A stretch of 64,000 nt of DNA from Rhodobacter calidifons (GCF_011174775.1 NZ_JAANHS010000012.1:1-64000), one strand, 5' to 3'. Positions 1 through 13,156 are shown, numbered from the stretch's first letter. The notes: generated from the letters alone by a model not told the origin. Made by a program: numbers and translations.

Positions 1-390
1 AGCCGGTCATTGCCCGGGCCGCCCTCCAGAAGATCGTCGCCGAGACCGCCATACAGCGTGTCGTTCCCCGCCCCGCCGTCCAGCCGGTCGTCGTCCTCAC
101 CGCCGAAGATCAGGTCATTGCCCTCGCCACCGTAAAGCGTGTCGCGGCCCGCCCCGCCCTCCAGCCGGTCATTGCCCGGGCCGCCCTCCAGAAGATCGTC
201 GCCGAGACCGCCATACAGCGTGTCGTTCCCCGCCCCGCCGTCCAGCCGGTCGTCGTCCTCGCCGCCGAAGATCAGGTCATTGCCCTCGCCACCGTAGAGC
301 GTGTCGCGGCCCGCCCCGCCCTCCAGCCGGTCATTGCCCGGGCCGCCCTCCAGAAGATCGTCGCCAGGACCGCCATACAGCGTGTCGTTG
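1..390. repeat. 162-bp tandem duplication inside the RTX gene
   Basis: Bases 1-162 and 163-324 are direct copies differing at only two sites, 99/261 and 135/297. Both changes are synonymous (GGT/GGC and CTT/CTC on the coding strand). A third copy begins at 325 and stays nearly identical to about 390 before diverging. The unit is 54 codons, six nonapeptides, so the duplication adds whole calcium-binding turns without shifting frame. The array may continue beyond the left edge. Confidence 0.95.
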
Positions 391-3300
391 CCGGAACCGC
401 CGGAAAGCGTGTCGTCGCCCTCCCGCCCGTCGAGGAGGTCGTTGCCGAGCCCGCCACCCAGAAAATTGGCCTCTCCGTCCCCCAGCAGGGTGTCCGCCCC
501 GTTGCCGCCGATCAGCCCCTCGATCCCGTAGAACTGATCTCCCAGGGCAATGCCGGTGTTCTGCGACGGCATCAGCAGGTCCACACGCAACCCTGTCGTG
601 CTGTCGGCGTATGAGGCGATGTCGAACCCTGCGCCGCCGTAGAGGATGTCTGCGCCCGCCCCGCCGAGCAGCGTGTCGTCGCCGTCGCCGCCGTACAGCG
701 TGTCGTTGCCCGCCCGCCCGGACAGGCTGTCGTTGCCTGCCCCGCCGTAAAGCCGGTTGGCACCGCTGTCGCCGGCCAGAGTATCGTTGAAGGCCGATCC
801 CTCCAGATCCTCGATCGACACGAAGACATCCCCCTGCGCCTCGCCGCTGTTCAGTGTCGGCGTTGCCAGGTCGGCAAGCACCCCCGCCGTGGCCTCGGCA
901 TAGCTGGCAAGGTCGATCCCGGCCCCGCCATCCAGCCGGTCGGCCCCGAGACCTCCGAACAGCCTGTCGTCGCCATCGCCGCCATAAAGGCTGTCGTTGC
1001 CGGCACCGCCGTAAAGCACATCCGCGCCGCCCATGCCGTGCAGCGTGTCGTTGCCCGCCCCGCCATGGACCAGATCCGCCGCAGCCGAGCCGGAGAAGTG
1101 GTCGGAGAACCCCGTCAGGATGAACCCTTCGATGCTGATGAACGTGTCGCCCTGCGCTTCGCCCTGGTTGAGGCCAGGCGTCGCAAGGTCGATGCGGACC
1201 GCGGAGGTCGCCGTCTCGTAGCTGGCGAAGTCAAAGCCGTTGCCGCCGTCCAGCCGGTCCGCTCCCTCGCCGCCGATCAGCGTATCGTTGCCGTCGCCGC
1301 CATATAGGCTGTCGTTGCCCCCGCGCCCCTCAAGCCGGTCGTTGTTGCCCAGCCCGAAAAGCATGTTGGCCTGCCCGTCACCGCAGATCGTGTCGGCCCC
1401 TTGGGTGCCTTCCAGATCCTCGATCGAGACATAGATGTCGCCCGCCGCCTCGCCGGTGTTGAGGCCCGGATTGGCGAGATCGGCGACAAGGCCCGACTTG
1501 GCCTCGCGATAGCTTGCCCGGTCGCGGCCCGCGCCGCCGTCCAGGAGGTCGGCCCCTACCCCGCCCAGCAGCGTATCGTTGCCGTTGCCGCCATAAAGGC
1601 TGTCGTTCCCCGCGCCGCCGCTGAGCCGGTCGTTGCCGTCCAGCCCCTCGATCCGGTTGTCTTCTGCATTGCCGGTCAGGGTGTCGGAGAAATAGGATCC
1701 GATGATCCCCTCGATCGAGACATAGACCTGCCCGGCCGCCATCAGGGTGTTGTGGTGCGGCGATTCCAGGTTGACCCTGATCCCGGCCGTGGACCCGGTG
1801 AGGATGATGGTGTCGAAGCCGTCTCCGCCATAGATCGTGTCGGCCCCGAGCGAGATCAGGAACATGTCGTCGCCGGCACCGCCATAGAGGATGTCGATCT
1901 GGTTGGTGCCGTGGATCAGGTTCGCAGGATCGGGAGGCGTCGGCGGCGCGTGCCACAGGCCGATGAAGTCGCGCAGCTGGAAATTGCCGGGCAGCAGCGG
2001 CAGGCCGTTGGACGAGATCAGCTCCAGCGTTTCGTCGCCATAGGTGATCAGCGCGCCGGTGGCGGTGGCGGTGATGGTCAGCGCTGCCAGCGAATGGATG
2101 CGGCCCCAGGCGGAAAGGTCGATCCGGTCGATCCCGAACTGGAAATCGGCGATCACGTCGTGTTCGCCGTCCAAGGCCATGACGAAGAGGTCGGCCCCCG
2201 CCCCGCCGAACAGCGTGTCGCTGCCGCCGCCGTCCGCCAGGATGTCATTGCCGGCGCCGCCCAGGATGACCTCGGCCCCGTCGCCGCCGACGATCATGTC
2301 CGACCCCGCCGTTCCGGTCAGCGTGTCGTCCGAGGACCCTCCGGTCTGGATCGGCGACAGCGTGCCGGGGTCGATCTGCAACCGGGTGATCCCGGCGCCC
2401 TCGGTGGCGATGAACAGCTCGATCACCCCGTTCACCACGCGCGCGGTCATCGCGGTGATGTTGTCGAACGGCAGGCCCTGCCCGCTGAGCAACTGGCCGC
2501 AGTTGGCCAGGCGCCCGTCGGGCATCAGCGTCATCACCGTCAGCCCGTCGTCTCCGCCGCCGGCGATGACGAAAACCCGGTCGCCGACCTGCGCGGTCGC
2601 CAGCGTCTGCACCGACTGGAACCGGGTATCCAGCGTGTCGATCACATGGTCGGTGACGGTCATCGCCCCGTTCGGCGCCAGCGCGATCACGCTGATCGAC
2701 GAGGAGACGGTCGAGGCGAGGATCAGGTAGGTGGTCCCCCCCATCTCGACCACCCGGACCGCCGAGGGGTCGGCGATCCCCAGCCCCTGCGGCGCGCCGA
2801 TGACGGTCGGATGTCCCAGCGTGCCATTGGCCGCGATCGGAAAGGCGCGCAGCACATCGGCCTCCAGCGAGAGGCTGACCAGAAAGCGCTGCCCTGCGAC
2901 CGAGACCGAGATCATCGCGCCGATGTCGATGCCGGTATGCGGGCCGTCCAGCACCCTGGTCCCGACCAGCGTCATCGTGCCGTTGGCGGCCACGGAATAG
3001 GCGTAGATCGTGCTTTCGCCCATCCGCGCGGCGTAGAAGTAGGTGGCGCCGCCGACCTGCACGACGGTCTGCGCCGCAATTGCGCCGACAAGGCTGCCCG
3101 GCAGCTGGATCGGGCTGTTCAGCGCGCCGGTCGCGGTGATGGCGAAGGCATTGACGCCCGCCTGGTTGGCGCCGGTCACGATCAGATGCGGTGTTCCGTT
3201 GATGACCACGGTCTCGATCCTGGCCGGGGCGGGCAGCGCCGTGCCGGGGGCGATGTTTTTCTGATCGACCAGCGCCATCGCGGCCCCGACCTCCAGCGCA

Positions 3301-3455
3301 AGGACGCCGCCGCCGGCCCGGGTCGCGGTGTAAAGCAGCGTCTTGCCGCCCTGAACCACCAGTTCCAGATCGCAAATGCCCGAGATCACGTTCACCGGCG
3401 CCGCCGTGAACGTTTCCACCACCAGAAAGTTGATCACCTTCGGCCCCACAAACAC
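1..3455 (-). CDS. RTX-type calcium-binding repeat protein (C-terminus beyond window)
   Basis: Large secreted-type protein, about 1150 residues visible. The first ~390 residues are Val/Ala/Thr/Gly-rich with repeats ending in motifs like AANGT, resembling a beta-propeller (inference). Next come a short GGxGxD block, a serralysin-like segment ([16 protein letters not shown]) and a long array of nonapeptides such as LYGGxGND. Within the array a module recurs five times: FDxASYxxA..G, then a GEAxGD stretch, then SIEG/SIEDLEG and DTLxG, followed by nonapeptides. Such repeats bind Ca2+ and usually mark type I secretion substrates. No transporter gene is adjacent. The frame is open upstream only from 3509. 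GTG at 3455 (MFVGPKV) is the most family-like start, but its ribosome site is weak and TTG 3467 or GTG 3449 are alternatives. The stop codon is not in the window. Target or activity is unknown. Confidence 0.88.
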   Translation of the reverse strand, partial: MFVGPKVINFLVVETFTAAPVNVISGICDLELVVQGGKTLLYTATRAGGGVLALEVGAAMALVDQKNIAPGTALPAPARIETVVINGTPHLIVTGANQAGVNAFAITATGALNSPIQLPGSLVGAIAAQTVVQVGGATYFYAARMGESTIYAYSVAANGTMTLVGTRVLDGPHTGIDIGAMISVSVAGQRFLVSLSLEADVLRAFPIAANGTLGHPTVIGAPQGLGIADPSAVRVVEMGGTTYLILASTVSSSISVIALAPNGAMTVTDHVIDTLDTRFQSVQTLATAQVGDRVFVIAGGGDDGLTVMTLMPDGRLANCGQLLSGQGLPFDNITAMTARVVNGVIELFIATEGAGITRLQIDPGTLSPIQTGGSSDDTLTGTAGSDMIVGGDGAEVILGGAGNDILADGGGSDTLFGGAGADLFVMALDGEHDVIADFQFGIDRIDLSAWGRIHSLAALTITATATGALITYGDETLELISSNGLPLLPGNFQLRDFIGLWHAPPTPPDPANLIHGTNQIDILYGGAGDDMFLISLGADTIYGGDGFDTIILTGSTAGIRVNLESPHHNTLMAAGQVYVSIEGIIGSYFSDTLTGNAEDNRIEGLDGNDRLSGGAGNDSLYGGNGNDTLLGGVGADLLDGGAGRDRASYREAKSGLVADLANPGLNTGEAAGDIYVSIEDLEGTQGADTICGDGQANMLFGLGNNDRLEGRGGNDSLYGGDGNDTLIGGEGADRLDGGNGFDFASYETATSAVRIDLATPGLNQGEAQGDTFISIEGFILTGFSDHFSGSAAADLVHGGAGNDTLHGMGGADVLYGGAGNDSLYGGDGDDRLFGGLGADRLDGGAGIDLASYAEATAGVLADLATPTLNSGEAQGDVFVSIEDLEGSAFNDTLAGDSGANRLYGGAGNDSLSGRAGNDTLYGGDGDDTLLGGAGADILYGGAGFDIASYADSTTGLRVDLLMPSQNTGIALGDQFYGIEGLIGGNGADTLLGDGEANFLGGGLGNDLLDGREGDDTLSGGSGNDTLYGGPGDDLLEGGPGNDRLEGGAGRDTLYGGEGNDLIFGGEDDDRLDGGAGNDTLYGGLGDDLLEGGPGNDRLEGGAGRDTLYGGEGNDLIFGGEDDDRLDGGAGNDTLYGGLGDDLLEGGPGNDR

Positions 3456-3619
3456 CCATGTACCCAAGGGGAAGGATGCCGGCAGAACCCCTAATGCCCG
3501 ATGATCCGATCAGGGCGGAATCACGGCGATTGATCCGGATTTTCGGCAAACCCGAAATGACCGGACCCGCCCGGCGGTGCGTCGGCGACGAGAAGGCGAA
3601 GTCGCACGAGGAGCCGGGT

Positions 3620-4378
3620 TCAGACGAACTGCTCGCCGATCAGCCGCTCTTCCAGCCCGTGACCCGGGTCGAACAGCAGCCGGTGACTGACGCTGTTGTC
3701 AGATCGCACCTCGACGCTGACGACATCGCGCACCGAGGACCGGCTGTCGGCGTCCGCCATCACCGGGCGCTTGCCGGCCTCGAGCACGTCAAAGCGCACC
3801 ACCGCGCTGCGTGGCAGAAGCGCGCCCCGCCAGCGCCGGGGCCGGAAGGCCGACATCGCAGTCAGCGCCAGCACGTCCGAGCCCACCGGGAGGATCGGCC
3901 CGTGCGCCGAATAGTTGTAGGCCGTGGACCCCGCCGGCGTCGCCACCAGCGCCCCGTCGCAGACCAGTTCCTCCATCCGCACCCGGCCATCGATGGACAC
4001 CCGCAGCTTCGCCGCCTGCGGCCCCTGCCGAAGAAGCGAGACCTCGTTGATCGCCTGCGCCTCGGTGACCTTGCCTTTTGCATTCTCGGCCCGCATCACC
4101 AGGGGATGGATCACCGTCTCTTCCGCCGCCGCCAGCCGGGCCGGCAGATCCTCGACCGCAAAGGCGTTCATCAGGAACCCGATCGTGCCGCAGTTCATCC
4201 CGTAGACCGGCAACCGCTGCCCATGCGCCGCGTGCAGGGTCTGCAACATGAACCCGTCGCCGCCCAGCGCCACGATCACATCTGCCGCCCGCGCCTCGGC
4301 CTGGCCATAGCGCGCGGTCAGCGCAGCCAGCGCCGCCACCGCCGCCGGGGCCTTCGAAGCCGTGAACCTGATCCTCAC
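3620..4378 (-). CDS. nadK: NAD kinase
   Basis: ATP-dependent phosphorylation of NAD+ to NADP+ in the cytoplasm. 252 residues, normal for alphaproteobacterial NadK. The diagnostic GGDG motif is at residues 39-42 ([10 protein letters not shown]), followed by the NCGTIGFL segment, the NE pair at 111-112 (AINEVSLLR) and the Gly/Thr-rich [15 protein letters not shown] substrate loop. I chose the GTG start at 4378 (MRIRFTAS in the family) because AGGGG lies just upstream and the sequence before it, although open, is not NadK-like. Divergent from glyA across 217 bp that contain a short GC hairpin (CGGCACC/GGTGCCG near 4470-4490). Confidence 0.95.
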   Translation of the reverse strand: MRIRFTASKAPAAVAALAALTARYGQAEARAADVIVALGGDGFMLQTLHAAHGQRLPVYGMNCGTIGFLMNAFAVEDLPARLAAAEETVIHPLVMRAENAKGKVTEAQAINEVSLLRQGPQAAKLRVSIDGRVRMEELVCDGALVATPAGSTAYNYSAHGPILPVGSDVLALTAMSAFRPRRWRGALLPRSAVVRFDVLEAGKRPVMADADSRSSVRDVVSVEVRSDNSVSHRLLFDPGHGLEERLIGEQFV

Positions 4379-4595
4379 CTGCCCCTCCCGCGCCGAGTTG
4401 CCCGAACCTTGACCGGGCCGGCCCCGAAACTCAACCCCTCCCTCCGGGCACAGGTCTCTGCGGGCCTGCCGGCACCGTCCGGTGCCGATGGCAGGAATAT
4501 TTCGCCCTGAGCGCCGATCATGTCGGATTCCTGCCTTTTCCGGCAGCCGTCCATGCTCTAGATAGCCGCGCACACCAAGGCCCCGGAGGACACCC

Positions 4596-5891
<1,296 letters not shown>

Positions 5892-6151
5892 GCCCTCGGG
5901 CAGTCACCGATCCCGCGACGCGCGCGTCTGCCTTGTGCGTGCCGCGGGCGCCCCGGCTTTGCCTTCGCCACACACCCCCGCCAAGGGCAGCCGGGCTGTC
6001 TTGCGTCCTTCGCGCGGGACGGCGAGACAAAGGGCCTTCGCGCGGAACGCGCCCCTTTCGACTCCCGCCCCGAGCCAGGGACGGGCCACCCCAGGCTTGA
6101 CGCGGCCCCCGCCCGCCGGTCACATCCCCTGACACCCGCCGCAGGACCCGG

Positions 6152-7039
6152 ATGACCGCGCCCGACACCCGTTCCCTTGAACACCGCATGGGCGACTGGG
6201 CCCGCGCCCGGCTCCCTTTCGCCGTGGCCGAACTGGTCATGTTCGTCCTGAAACAGGGCTGGGCCTGCCTGTTCGGCGGCCTCCTTCTTGTCGCGATCAT
6301 CGCCACCCGGCTGATCTGGCAACCCGACTGGCCCCTTCACCGCTACGACGCGCTCTTCCTGTTTGCCATCGGCACGCAAGCGGTCTTCCTGTGGGCCAGA
6401 CTCGAAACCTGGGAGGAAGCCCGCGTCATCCTTCTTTTCCACCTCACCGGCACGGCGATGGAGTGGTTCAAGGTCCACGCAGGCTCCTGGGCCTATCCCG
6501 AGCCGGGGATCTTCAAGCTGATGGGCGTGCCGCTTTTCTCGGGCTTCATGTATGCCGCAGTCGGCAGCTACATGGCCCGCGTGATCCGCGTCTTCGACAT
6601 GAAATTCGCCCCTTATCCCAGCTTTCCGCTGACCGTGGCGCTGGCGGTCGCGATCTACGTCAACTTCTTCGCCCACCACTTCCTGCCCGACATCCGCCAT
6701 GCGCTGTTTGCCGCGACCGTCGCGCTGTACTGGCGCACCCGCATCTGGTTCCGCATCCACGACCGGCACTGGTGGATGCCGCTGCCGGTCGCTGCCTTGC
6801 TTGCCGCCTTCGCCCTCTGGGTCGCCGAGAACGTGGGGACCGCGACCGGAACCTGGATCTATTCCGGCCAGGGGAAGGGAGAGCTGGTCAGCCTGGCCAA
6901 GCTTGGGTCCTGGTATCTTCTGCTGTATGTGGCCTTCGTCACCGTGACCCTGGTCACCCGACGCGCGCTGCATGACGGGGCGCTGGACCTTCGCCCCCCG
7001 GCCACAAGGGATGCGGAACCGAAGGCACCTGCAAGCTAG
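6152..7039 (+). CDS. DUF817 family integral membrane protein
   Basis: 295 residues with about eight hydrophobic segments. Charged, conserved-looking stretches between them (TGTAMEWFKVHAGSWAYPEP, NFFAHHFLPDIRH, TGTWIYSGQGK) match the DUF817 family, whose function is unknown. The His- and Trp-rich loops could hold a metal or quinone site, but that is inference. The start ATG follows AGGA at a normal distance. Stand-alone gene between glyA and a convergent small membrane protein. Confidence 0.85.
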   Translation: MTAPDTRSLEHRMGDWARARLPFAVAELVMFVLKQGWACLFGGLLLVAIIATRLIWQPDWPLHRYDALFLFAIGTQAVFLWARLETWEEARVILLFHLTGTAMEWFKVHAGSWAYPEPGIFKLMGVPLFSGFMYAAVGSYMARVIRVFDMKFAPYPSFPLTVALAVAIYVNFFAHHFLPDIRHALFAATVALYWRTRIWFRIHDRHWWMPLPVAALLAAFALWVAENVGTATGTWIYSGQGKGELVSLAKLGSWYLLLYVAFVTVTLVTRRALHDGALDLRPPATRDAEPKAPAS

Positions 7040-7087
7040 TCCTTGCGACACCTCCGGAAACCGGAACGGCCCGCCGTGAAGCGGTTC

Positions 7088-7459
7088 TCAGAAATAGCCC
7101 CGCCAGGCCAGGAAACCGAAGATCGCAACGGCCAGCACCAGCACGCCGAAGCCGACCGATCCGATCATGCCCGCGAACAGATCCCGGCGCCGGCTGACCG
7201 GATCGATGGCGACCAGATGCTTCAGGCAGATGTCATAGGCTTCGGTCACATCGCTCATGTCGATCTGACCCAGAAGCTTGGGGTTCTGCGCCTTCTGCGC
7301 CGACGTCGCCAGCAGCTTCCCCGCATCCCGAACCTTCCGCGGCAGCAGGCGTCCGGCACGCTTCAACTTGGCGGCAAGCCCCTTGCCGCCCACACCCAGC
7401 CTCTCCTCCAGAAGCTGCGCCACCCGATCCGCCATCTGCTGGATCGTCACCGCACTCAT
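7088..7459 (-). CDS. hypothetical protein with one C-terminal membrane anchor
   Basis: 123 residues. A helical N-terminal part (TIQQMADRVAQLLEERLG) and a basic middle are followed by one hydrophobic helix at the extreme C-terminus (MIGSVGFGVLVLAVAIFGFL), so it is probably tail-anchored to the inner membrane with the body in the cytoplasm. I placed the start at 7459 because GGAGG stands at the right distance, although the frame is open 22 codons further. I do not recognise a named family. It converges on the DUF817 gene and is divergent from the hydrolase at 7568. Confidence 0.75.
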   Translation of the reverse strand: MSAVTIQQMADRVAQLLEERLGVGGKGLAAKLKRAGRLLPRKVRDAGKLLATSAQKAQNPKLLGQIDMSDVTEAYDICLKHLVAIDPVSRRRDLFAGMIGSVGFGVLVLAVAIFGFLAWRGYF

Positions 7460-7567
7460 CCTGCCACCCTCCGCCACCCCGCCGAACCTAGTGGCGATTG
7501 CGCGGATGTTCAACCGCCGAGACAAGGCAAGGCTGGCCTGAAGCCTGCGAAATCGCTATGAAAACCC

Positions 7568-8338
7568 ATGCTCGCCACGATCCGCCACCCCGCCGCCACC
7601 GCCGCCGAGGCCCCGACACTCGTCATCGCCCACGGGCTGTACGGCTCGGGCCGGAACTGGGGCGTCATCGCCCGCCGCCTGGCCGACCGGCGCGAGGTGG
7701 TGGCCGTGGACATGCGCAACCATGGCGAGAGCCCGCGCCTGCCGACCCAGGGCTATCCCGAGATGGCGGATGACCTTGCCGAGGTCATTGCAAGCCTGGG
7801 CGCGCCCGTCGATCTTCTGGGTCACTCGATGGGCGGCAAGGCGGCGATGCAGCTGGCGCTGACCCGGCCGGACCTGATCCGCCGTCTGGTGGTGGCCGAC
7901 ATCGCCCCGGTCGCCTATGCCCATGACCAGACGCGTAACGCCCGCGCCATGGCCGATCTGGACCTGACGCGGATCGCCTCGCGGGCCGAGGCCGATGCCG
8001 CGCTTGCGGCCCGTATCGAGGATCCGGCGCTGCGGTCCTTCTTCCTGCAATCGCTGGACCTGCGCCAGCATCCGCCGCGCTGGAAGCTGAACCTGCCGGT
8101 GCTGGAGGCCGAGATGCCGAAGATCGTCGGCTGGCCCGGCACGCAAGGCCGATTCGACAGGCCCGCCCTGTTCCTGACCGGGGCGGAAAGCAGCTATGTC
8201 CGCCCCGAACACCGCGACACGATCCGCGCGCTGTTCCCGATGGCGCGCTTTGCGAAGATCCCCGGCGCCGGCCACTGGCTGCACGCCGAAAAGCCGCGCG
8301 CGTTCGAAGAGACCGTCCGCGTCTTCCTGGAGACCTAG
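7568..8338 (+). CDS. alpha/beta-hydrolase (YbfF/ABHD11-like esterase)
   Basis: 256-residue cytoplasmic hydrolase with the classic fold: oxyanion segment HGLYGSGRNW (about residues 20-29), nucleophile elbow GHSMGG with Ser87, an acid late in the chain, and the catalytic His in GAGHWLH near the C-terminus. HGLYGSGRNW and DMRNHGESP resemble YbfF and mitochondrial ABHD11, short acyl-ester or acyl-CoA hydrolases. The real substrate is not shown by the sequence. Its stop overlaps the stop of the convergent small membrane protein by 4 bases. Confidence 0.88.
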   Translation: MLATIRHPAATAAEAPTLVIAHGLYGSGRNWGVIARRLADRREVVAVDMRNHGESPRLPTQGYPEMADDLAEVIASLGAPVDLLGHSMGGKAAMQLALTRPDLIRRLVVADIAPVAYAHDQTRNARAMADLDLTRIASRAEADAALAARIEDPALRSFFLQSLDLRQHPPRWKLNLPVLEAEMPKIVGWPGTQGRFDRPALFLTGAESSYVRPEHRDTIRALFPMARFAKIPGAGHWLHAEKPRAFEETVRVFLET

Positions 8339-8508
8339 CCGATCTGGCGCGCGACAAGCCAGCTGACCGGCAGGGCCAGGGCCGCGCCCACCGCCGCCGC
8401 GCCGACGATCGGCCAGAGCGTGCCGTATCCCAGGGTCAGCACCAGCACGATCCCCGACCCGGCAAGCGCTGTGCCGATCATCGAGAACAGGATCATCATC
8501 AGGCGCAT
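8335..8508 (-). CDS. 57-aa two-helix membrane protein (often mis-named CTP synthetase)
   Basis: Very small protein with two membrane helices separated by LTLGYGTLWPI. Similar Rhodobacteraceae proteins are often carried in databases under the wrong name CTP synthetase; nothing here resembles PyrG. I start it at ATG 8508 because AGGAGG lies 8 bases upstream. A GTG three codons earlier would overlap that ribosome site. It shares its stop region with the convergent hydrolase. Function unknown. Confidence 0.8.
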   Translation of the reverse strand: MRLMMILFSMIGTALAGSGIVLVLTLGYGTLWPIVGAAAVGAALALPVSWLVARQIG

Positions 8509-8612
8509 GGCTGCCACCTCCTGCCTTGACGCAACGCGGCTGGTCTGTCACGCCACGCGCCGCGCCGCCTTGATCGGGGTCAAGTCGCGACGGAAGGCCG
8601 CAGGGTGCCGGC

Positions 8613-9736
8613 TCAGGCCGCGGCCAGGATCCCGCGCAGCGCGGCGTCCGACAGGCTGACCGGATTGCCCTTCATCGACGAGGCCGCCATCGCGGCCGCG
8701 GCAATCTTGGCATGGCGATCCTCTGTCACCCCAAGGGCGGCAAGCCCCGGCAGGCCTTCGGCCCGGGCCCAGGTCTGCAAGGCCGCCGGCGCTTGTTCTG
8801 CCGAGGCGCCAAGCGCCTTGGCCAGCAGCGCGCAGACCGCGTCCAGCCTTTCCCGAGCGGCGCCCGAGGCAGCCGCGCGGTTCGCCGCCAGCACCGGCCC
8901 CAGCAGCGCACCGCAGATCGCGCCATGCGCCGCTCCGGTCAGGCCGCCGATCACGCCGGCAAGGCCATGCACCGCGCCAAGGCCCGCATTGGCCAGCGCC
9001 AGACCGCCGCACAGGCTGACCCAGGCCATATGGTTACGCGCCTGCGGATCCTCTCCGCGCATCAGCCGCATCAGCGCAGACAGGCCGAGCGCGATCGCCG
9101 GGCGGCTAAGCGCGTCGGTGTAGGGGGTGGCCTTGCAGGACACGAAGGGCTCGATCACCTGCGTCACCGCATCCAGGCCCGAGGCCAGCGTCACCGCCTT
9201 CGGGCAGCCGTCGGTCAGGCCAGGATCGACGATGGCCAGCCGCGCGACCATCCGGTCGTCGCGCAGGCTGACCTTGCGACCGTGGTCAGGCAGGCCAATG
9301 ACGGCATTCTTCGTCACCTCTGCCCCGGTCCCCGCTGTCGTCGGGATCGCGATGAAGGGCAAGGGATCGGCCTTCAGGGGCAGGCCCTTGCCCAGGACCT
9401 CCAGATGGTCCATCGGCCCGTCCGGGGCCGGGATCAACGCGGCCAACGCCTTGCCGAGGTCGATGGCCGCGCCACCGCCCAGGCTCGCGACCCAGGCAGG
9501 ACGATGAGAGCGCGCCAGGCCAAGCGCGGTTTCCAGATCGGCAAGCGTCGGCTCGCCCGCGCAGGGCAGCGCCAGCACCTCTGGCCCCAGCGCCTCGACC
9601 AGCCAGGCGGCCCGGGCCGGGTTCGCGCCGTGGACGACGACCCCGCGCGCCCCGAAGGCCCGGATCAGCGCCGGGGCCTTCGCGGCCTCGCCCCGGCCGA
9701 ACAGGATGCGCCCCGGCTGGGTGATCCCGAAGGGGG

Positions 9737-9740
<4 letters not shown>
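8613..9740 (-). CDS. iron-type alcohol dehydrogenase, variant metal site
   Basis: 375 residues, group III (Fe-dependent) alcohol dehydrogenase fold. The [11 protein letters not shown] nucleotide-binding segment (residues 88-98) and [15 protein letters not shown] are clear. In this family the metal is held by Asp-x3-His plus two later His. Here the first pair reads D190-A-V-T-Q194, so His is replaced by Gln, while H258 (AVHGLAG) and H272 (AAHG) remain. The ATG overlaps the glpK stop as ATGA, so the two are translationally coupled and the enzyme probably acts in glycerol use, for example on dihydroxyacetone, glyceraldehyde or a diol. The substrate is inference. Weak similarity to maleylacetate reductases is another possibility. 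Confidence 0.85.
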
Positions 9741-11221
<1,481 letters not shown>

Positions 11222-11348
11222 TGGGTCGGGCCTGTTGATCGGGCGCCGCGCGCGGCGCGAAATCTGGCTGAACGATTTCAAGGGGTTGGCTGTGGACGTT
11301 CAGGAAATCTTAACGGTTGATCGGTGCCGGACGCCAGCCGCCGGGTGC

Positions 11349-11424
11349 CAAGACTTTTCGAAAAGTCTTGCAAATTCCTTCGAAGGAATTTGGTCCCGGG
11401 CGGAACACTCGCGCTCCGCCCGGG
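11349..11424. repeat. triple palindrome after glpV (TTCGAA family, copy 1)
   Basis: Two perfect 22-bp palindromes stand end to end: 11349-11370 (half-site CAAGACTTTTC) and 11371-11392 (half-site CAAATTCCTTC). They are followed by a GC hairpin with arms CCCGGGCGGA (11395-11404) and TCCGCCCGGG (11415-11424). The group lies between glpV and glpK, 10 bp past the glpV stop, where it could act as a terminator or RNA stabiliser. Related groups occur at 33164, 45407 and 56760. Confidence 0.9.
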
Positions 11425-11434
11425 TCCGTTCGGC

Positions 11435-13156
11435 TTACTGCCAGGACTTGATCAGCTCGTCGTAGCTGATGGTCTTGGGCTCTTCGTCCTCGTTCTCCAG
11501 CTTGGCGACCGGAGCGCCCGGCGCGTCAAGCCAGACCTGCGGGTCCTGCGGCTCGTTCAGCTTCGGGCCGATGTCGCCCTGGACGCCCGAACGCTCCAGA
11601 CGCTCCAGCACCTTCTCCTGCTCGGCGCAGAGCGCATCGAGCGCCTCCTGCGGGGTCTTGGCCCCCGACATGGCGTCGCCGATGTTCTGCCACCACAGCT
11701 GCGCCAGCTTGGGATAGTCAGGCACGTTGGTCCCCGTCGGCGACCACCGCACGCGGTCGGGCGAGCGGTAGAACTCGATCAGGCCGCCCAGTTTCGGCGC
11801 GCGGTCGGTAAAGGACTGATGCTGGATCGTCGATTCACGGATGAAGGTCAGGCCGACGTGGCTCTTCTTCACGTCCACGGTCTTCGAGGTGACGAACTGG
11901 GCGTAGAGCCAGGCCGCCTGCGCCCGGTCCACCGGGGTGGATTTCAGCAAGGTCCAGGAACCGGCGTCCTGATAGCCGACCTTCATGCCCTCTTTCCAGT
12001 AGACGCCATGCGGGCTGGGCGCCATGCGCCACTTGGGCGTGCCGTCCTCGTTCATCACCGGCAGGCCGGGCTTGACCATGTCGGCGGTGAAGGCGGTGTA
12101 CCAGAACATCTGCTGGGCGATGGAGCCCTGCGCCGGCACCGGACCCGCCTCGCCGAAGGTCATGCCCTGGGCCTCGGGGGGCGAGTATTTCTTGAGCCAC
12201 TCGATAGCCTTGGTCACGGCATAGACCGCCGCCGCGTCGTTGGTCGCCCCGCCGCGCGAGGTGCAGGAGCCGACGGGACGCGAGTTTTCATCCACGCGGA
12301 TGCCCCATTCGTCCACCGGCAACCCGTTCGGTTCGCCCACGTCGCCCATGCCGGCCATCGACATCCAGGCGTCGGTGTAGCGCCAGCCGAGGCTCGGATC
12401 CTTCTTGCCGTAGTCCATGTTGCCATAGACGCCTTTCGCGGGTCCGCCGATGTAGGACATGTCGCGGCCGGTGAAGAATTCGGCGATGTCCTCGTAGGCC
12501 GACCAGTTGACCGGCACGCCGAGGTCATAGCCATACTTGGCCTTGAAGTCCTCCATCGTCTTGGGGTCGGTGAACCAGTCGTAGCGGAACCAGTAGAGGT
12601 TGGCGAACTGCTGGTCGGGCAGCTGGTAGACCTTGCCATCCGGGCCGGTGGTGAACTTCAGCCCGATGAAGTCGTTCAGGTCGAGGTTCGGGTTCGTCAC
12701 CGCAGCGCCTTCGCCGGCCATCCAGTCGGTCAGGTTGCGCGCCAGCTGATAGCGCCAGTGCGTGCCGATCAGGTCGCTGTCGTTGATGTAGGCGTCATAG
12801 ATGTTCTCGCCCGACTGCATCTGCGTCTGGAGCTTTTCCACCACGTCGCCTTCGCCGATCAGGTCGTGGGTGACCTTGATGCCGGTGATGGCGGTGAAGG
12901 CCGGGGCCAGCACCTTGGATTCGTATTCATGCGTGGTGATGGTTTCCGAGACGACCTTGATCTCCATGCCCTGATAGGGCTTGGCGGCGTCGATGAACCA
13001 CTGCATTTCCGCTTCCTGTTCGGCGCGGGACAGGGTCGAAAGATCGCCGATCTCGGCATCGAGGAAGGCCTTCGCCGCCTCCATGTCGGCCCAGGCCGGG
13101 CCCTGCATCGCCATCAGCGCAAGCGCCATGGCTGTTGCGGTGGAACGTAGTCTCAT
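11435..13156 (-). CDS. glpV: glycerol ABC transporter, periplasmic binding protein
   Basis: 573-residue extracellular solute-binding protein (family 1 type). A Sec signal peptide ends near residue 23 (ALALMAMQGPAWA then D). It is longer than sugar-binding relatives, typical of the GlpV binding protein of the alphaproteobacterial GlpSTPQUV glycerol system first described in Rhizobium leguminosarum. GGAGG sits 7 bases before ATG 13156. Its place after permeases and ATPases and before glpK supports glycerol as the ligand. Binding residues cannot be assigned from sequence alone. Confidence 0.93.
   Translation of the reverse strand: MRLRSTATAMALALMAMQGPAWADMEAAKAFLDAEIGDLSTLSRAEQEAEMQWFIDAAKPYQGMEIKVVSETITTHEYESKVLAPAFTAITGIKVTHDLIGEGDVVEKLQTQMQSGENIYDAYINDSDLIGTHWRYQLARNLTDWMAGEGAAVTNPNLDLNDFIGLKFTTGPDGKVYQLPDQQFANLYWFRYDWFTDPKTMEDFKAKYGYDLGVPVNWSAYEDIAEFFTGRDMSYIGGPAKGVYGNMDYGKKDPSLGWRYTDAWMSMAGMGDVGEPNGLPVDEWGIRVDENSRPVGSCTSRGGATNDAAAVYAVTKAIEWLKKYSPPEAQGMTFGEAGPVPAQGSIAQQMFWYTAFTADMVKPGLPVMNEDGTPKWRMAPSPHGVYWKEGMKVGYQDAGSWTLLKSTPVDRAQAAWLYAQFVTSKTVDVKKSHVGLTFIRESTIQHQSFTDRAPKLGGLIEFYRSPDRVRWSPTGTNVPDYPKLAQLWWQNIGDAMSGAKTPQEALDALCAEQEKVLERLERSGVQGDIGPKLNEPQDPQVWLDAPGAPVAKLENEDEEPKTISYDELIKSWQ

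Noticed and set aside
1-1700. CRISPR-like periodic sequence
   Set aside because: The period is 27 or 162 bp in a coding frame and translates to GGxGxD nonapeptides; there are no unique spacers between constant repeats.
1401-3494. 697-codon plus-strand frame and a 434-codon minus frame (2245-3549)
   Set aside because: Both lie over the RTX gene; only the third minus frame gives continuous calcium-binding repeats.
4480-4520. Fourth copy of the AAATACTCC element (GGAATATTTCGCCCTG)
   Set aside because: Only the left-hand few bases match and no G-rich hairpin follows, so similarity may be chance.
8335-8508. CTP synthetase annotation for the 57-aa protein
   Set aside because: It is a two-helix membrane peptide with no glutaminase or synthetase motif; the name is a database error.
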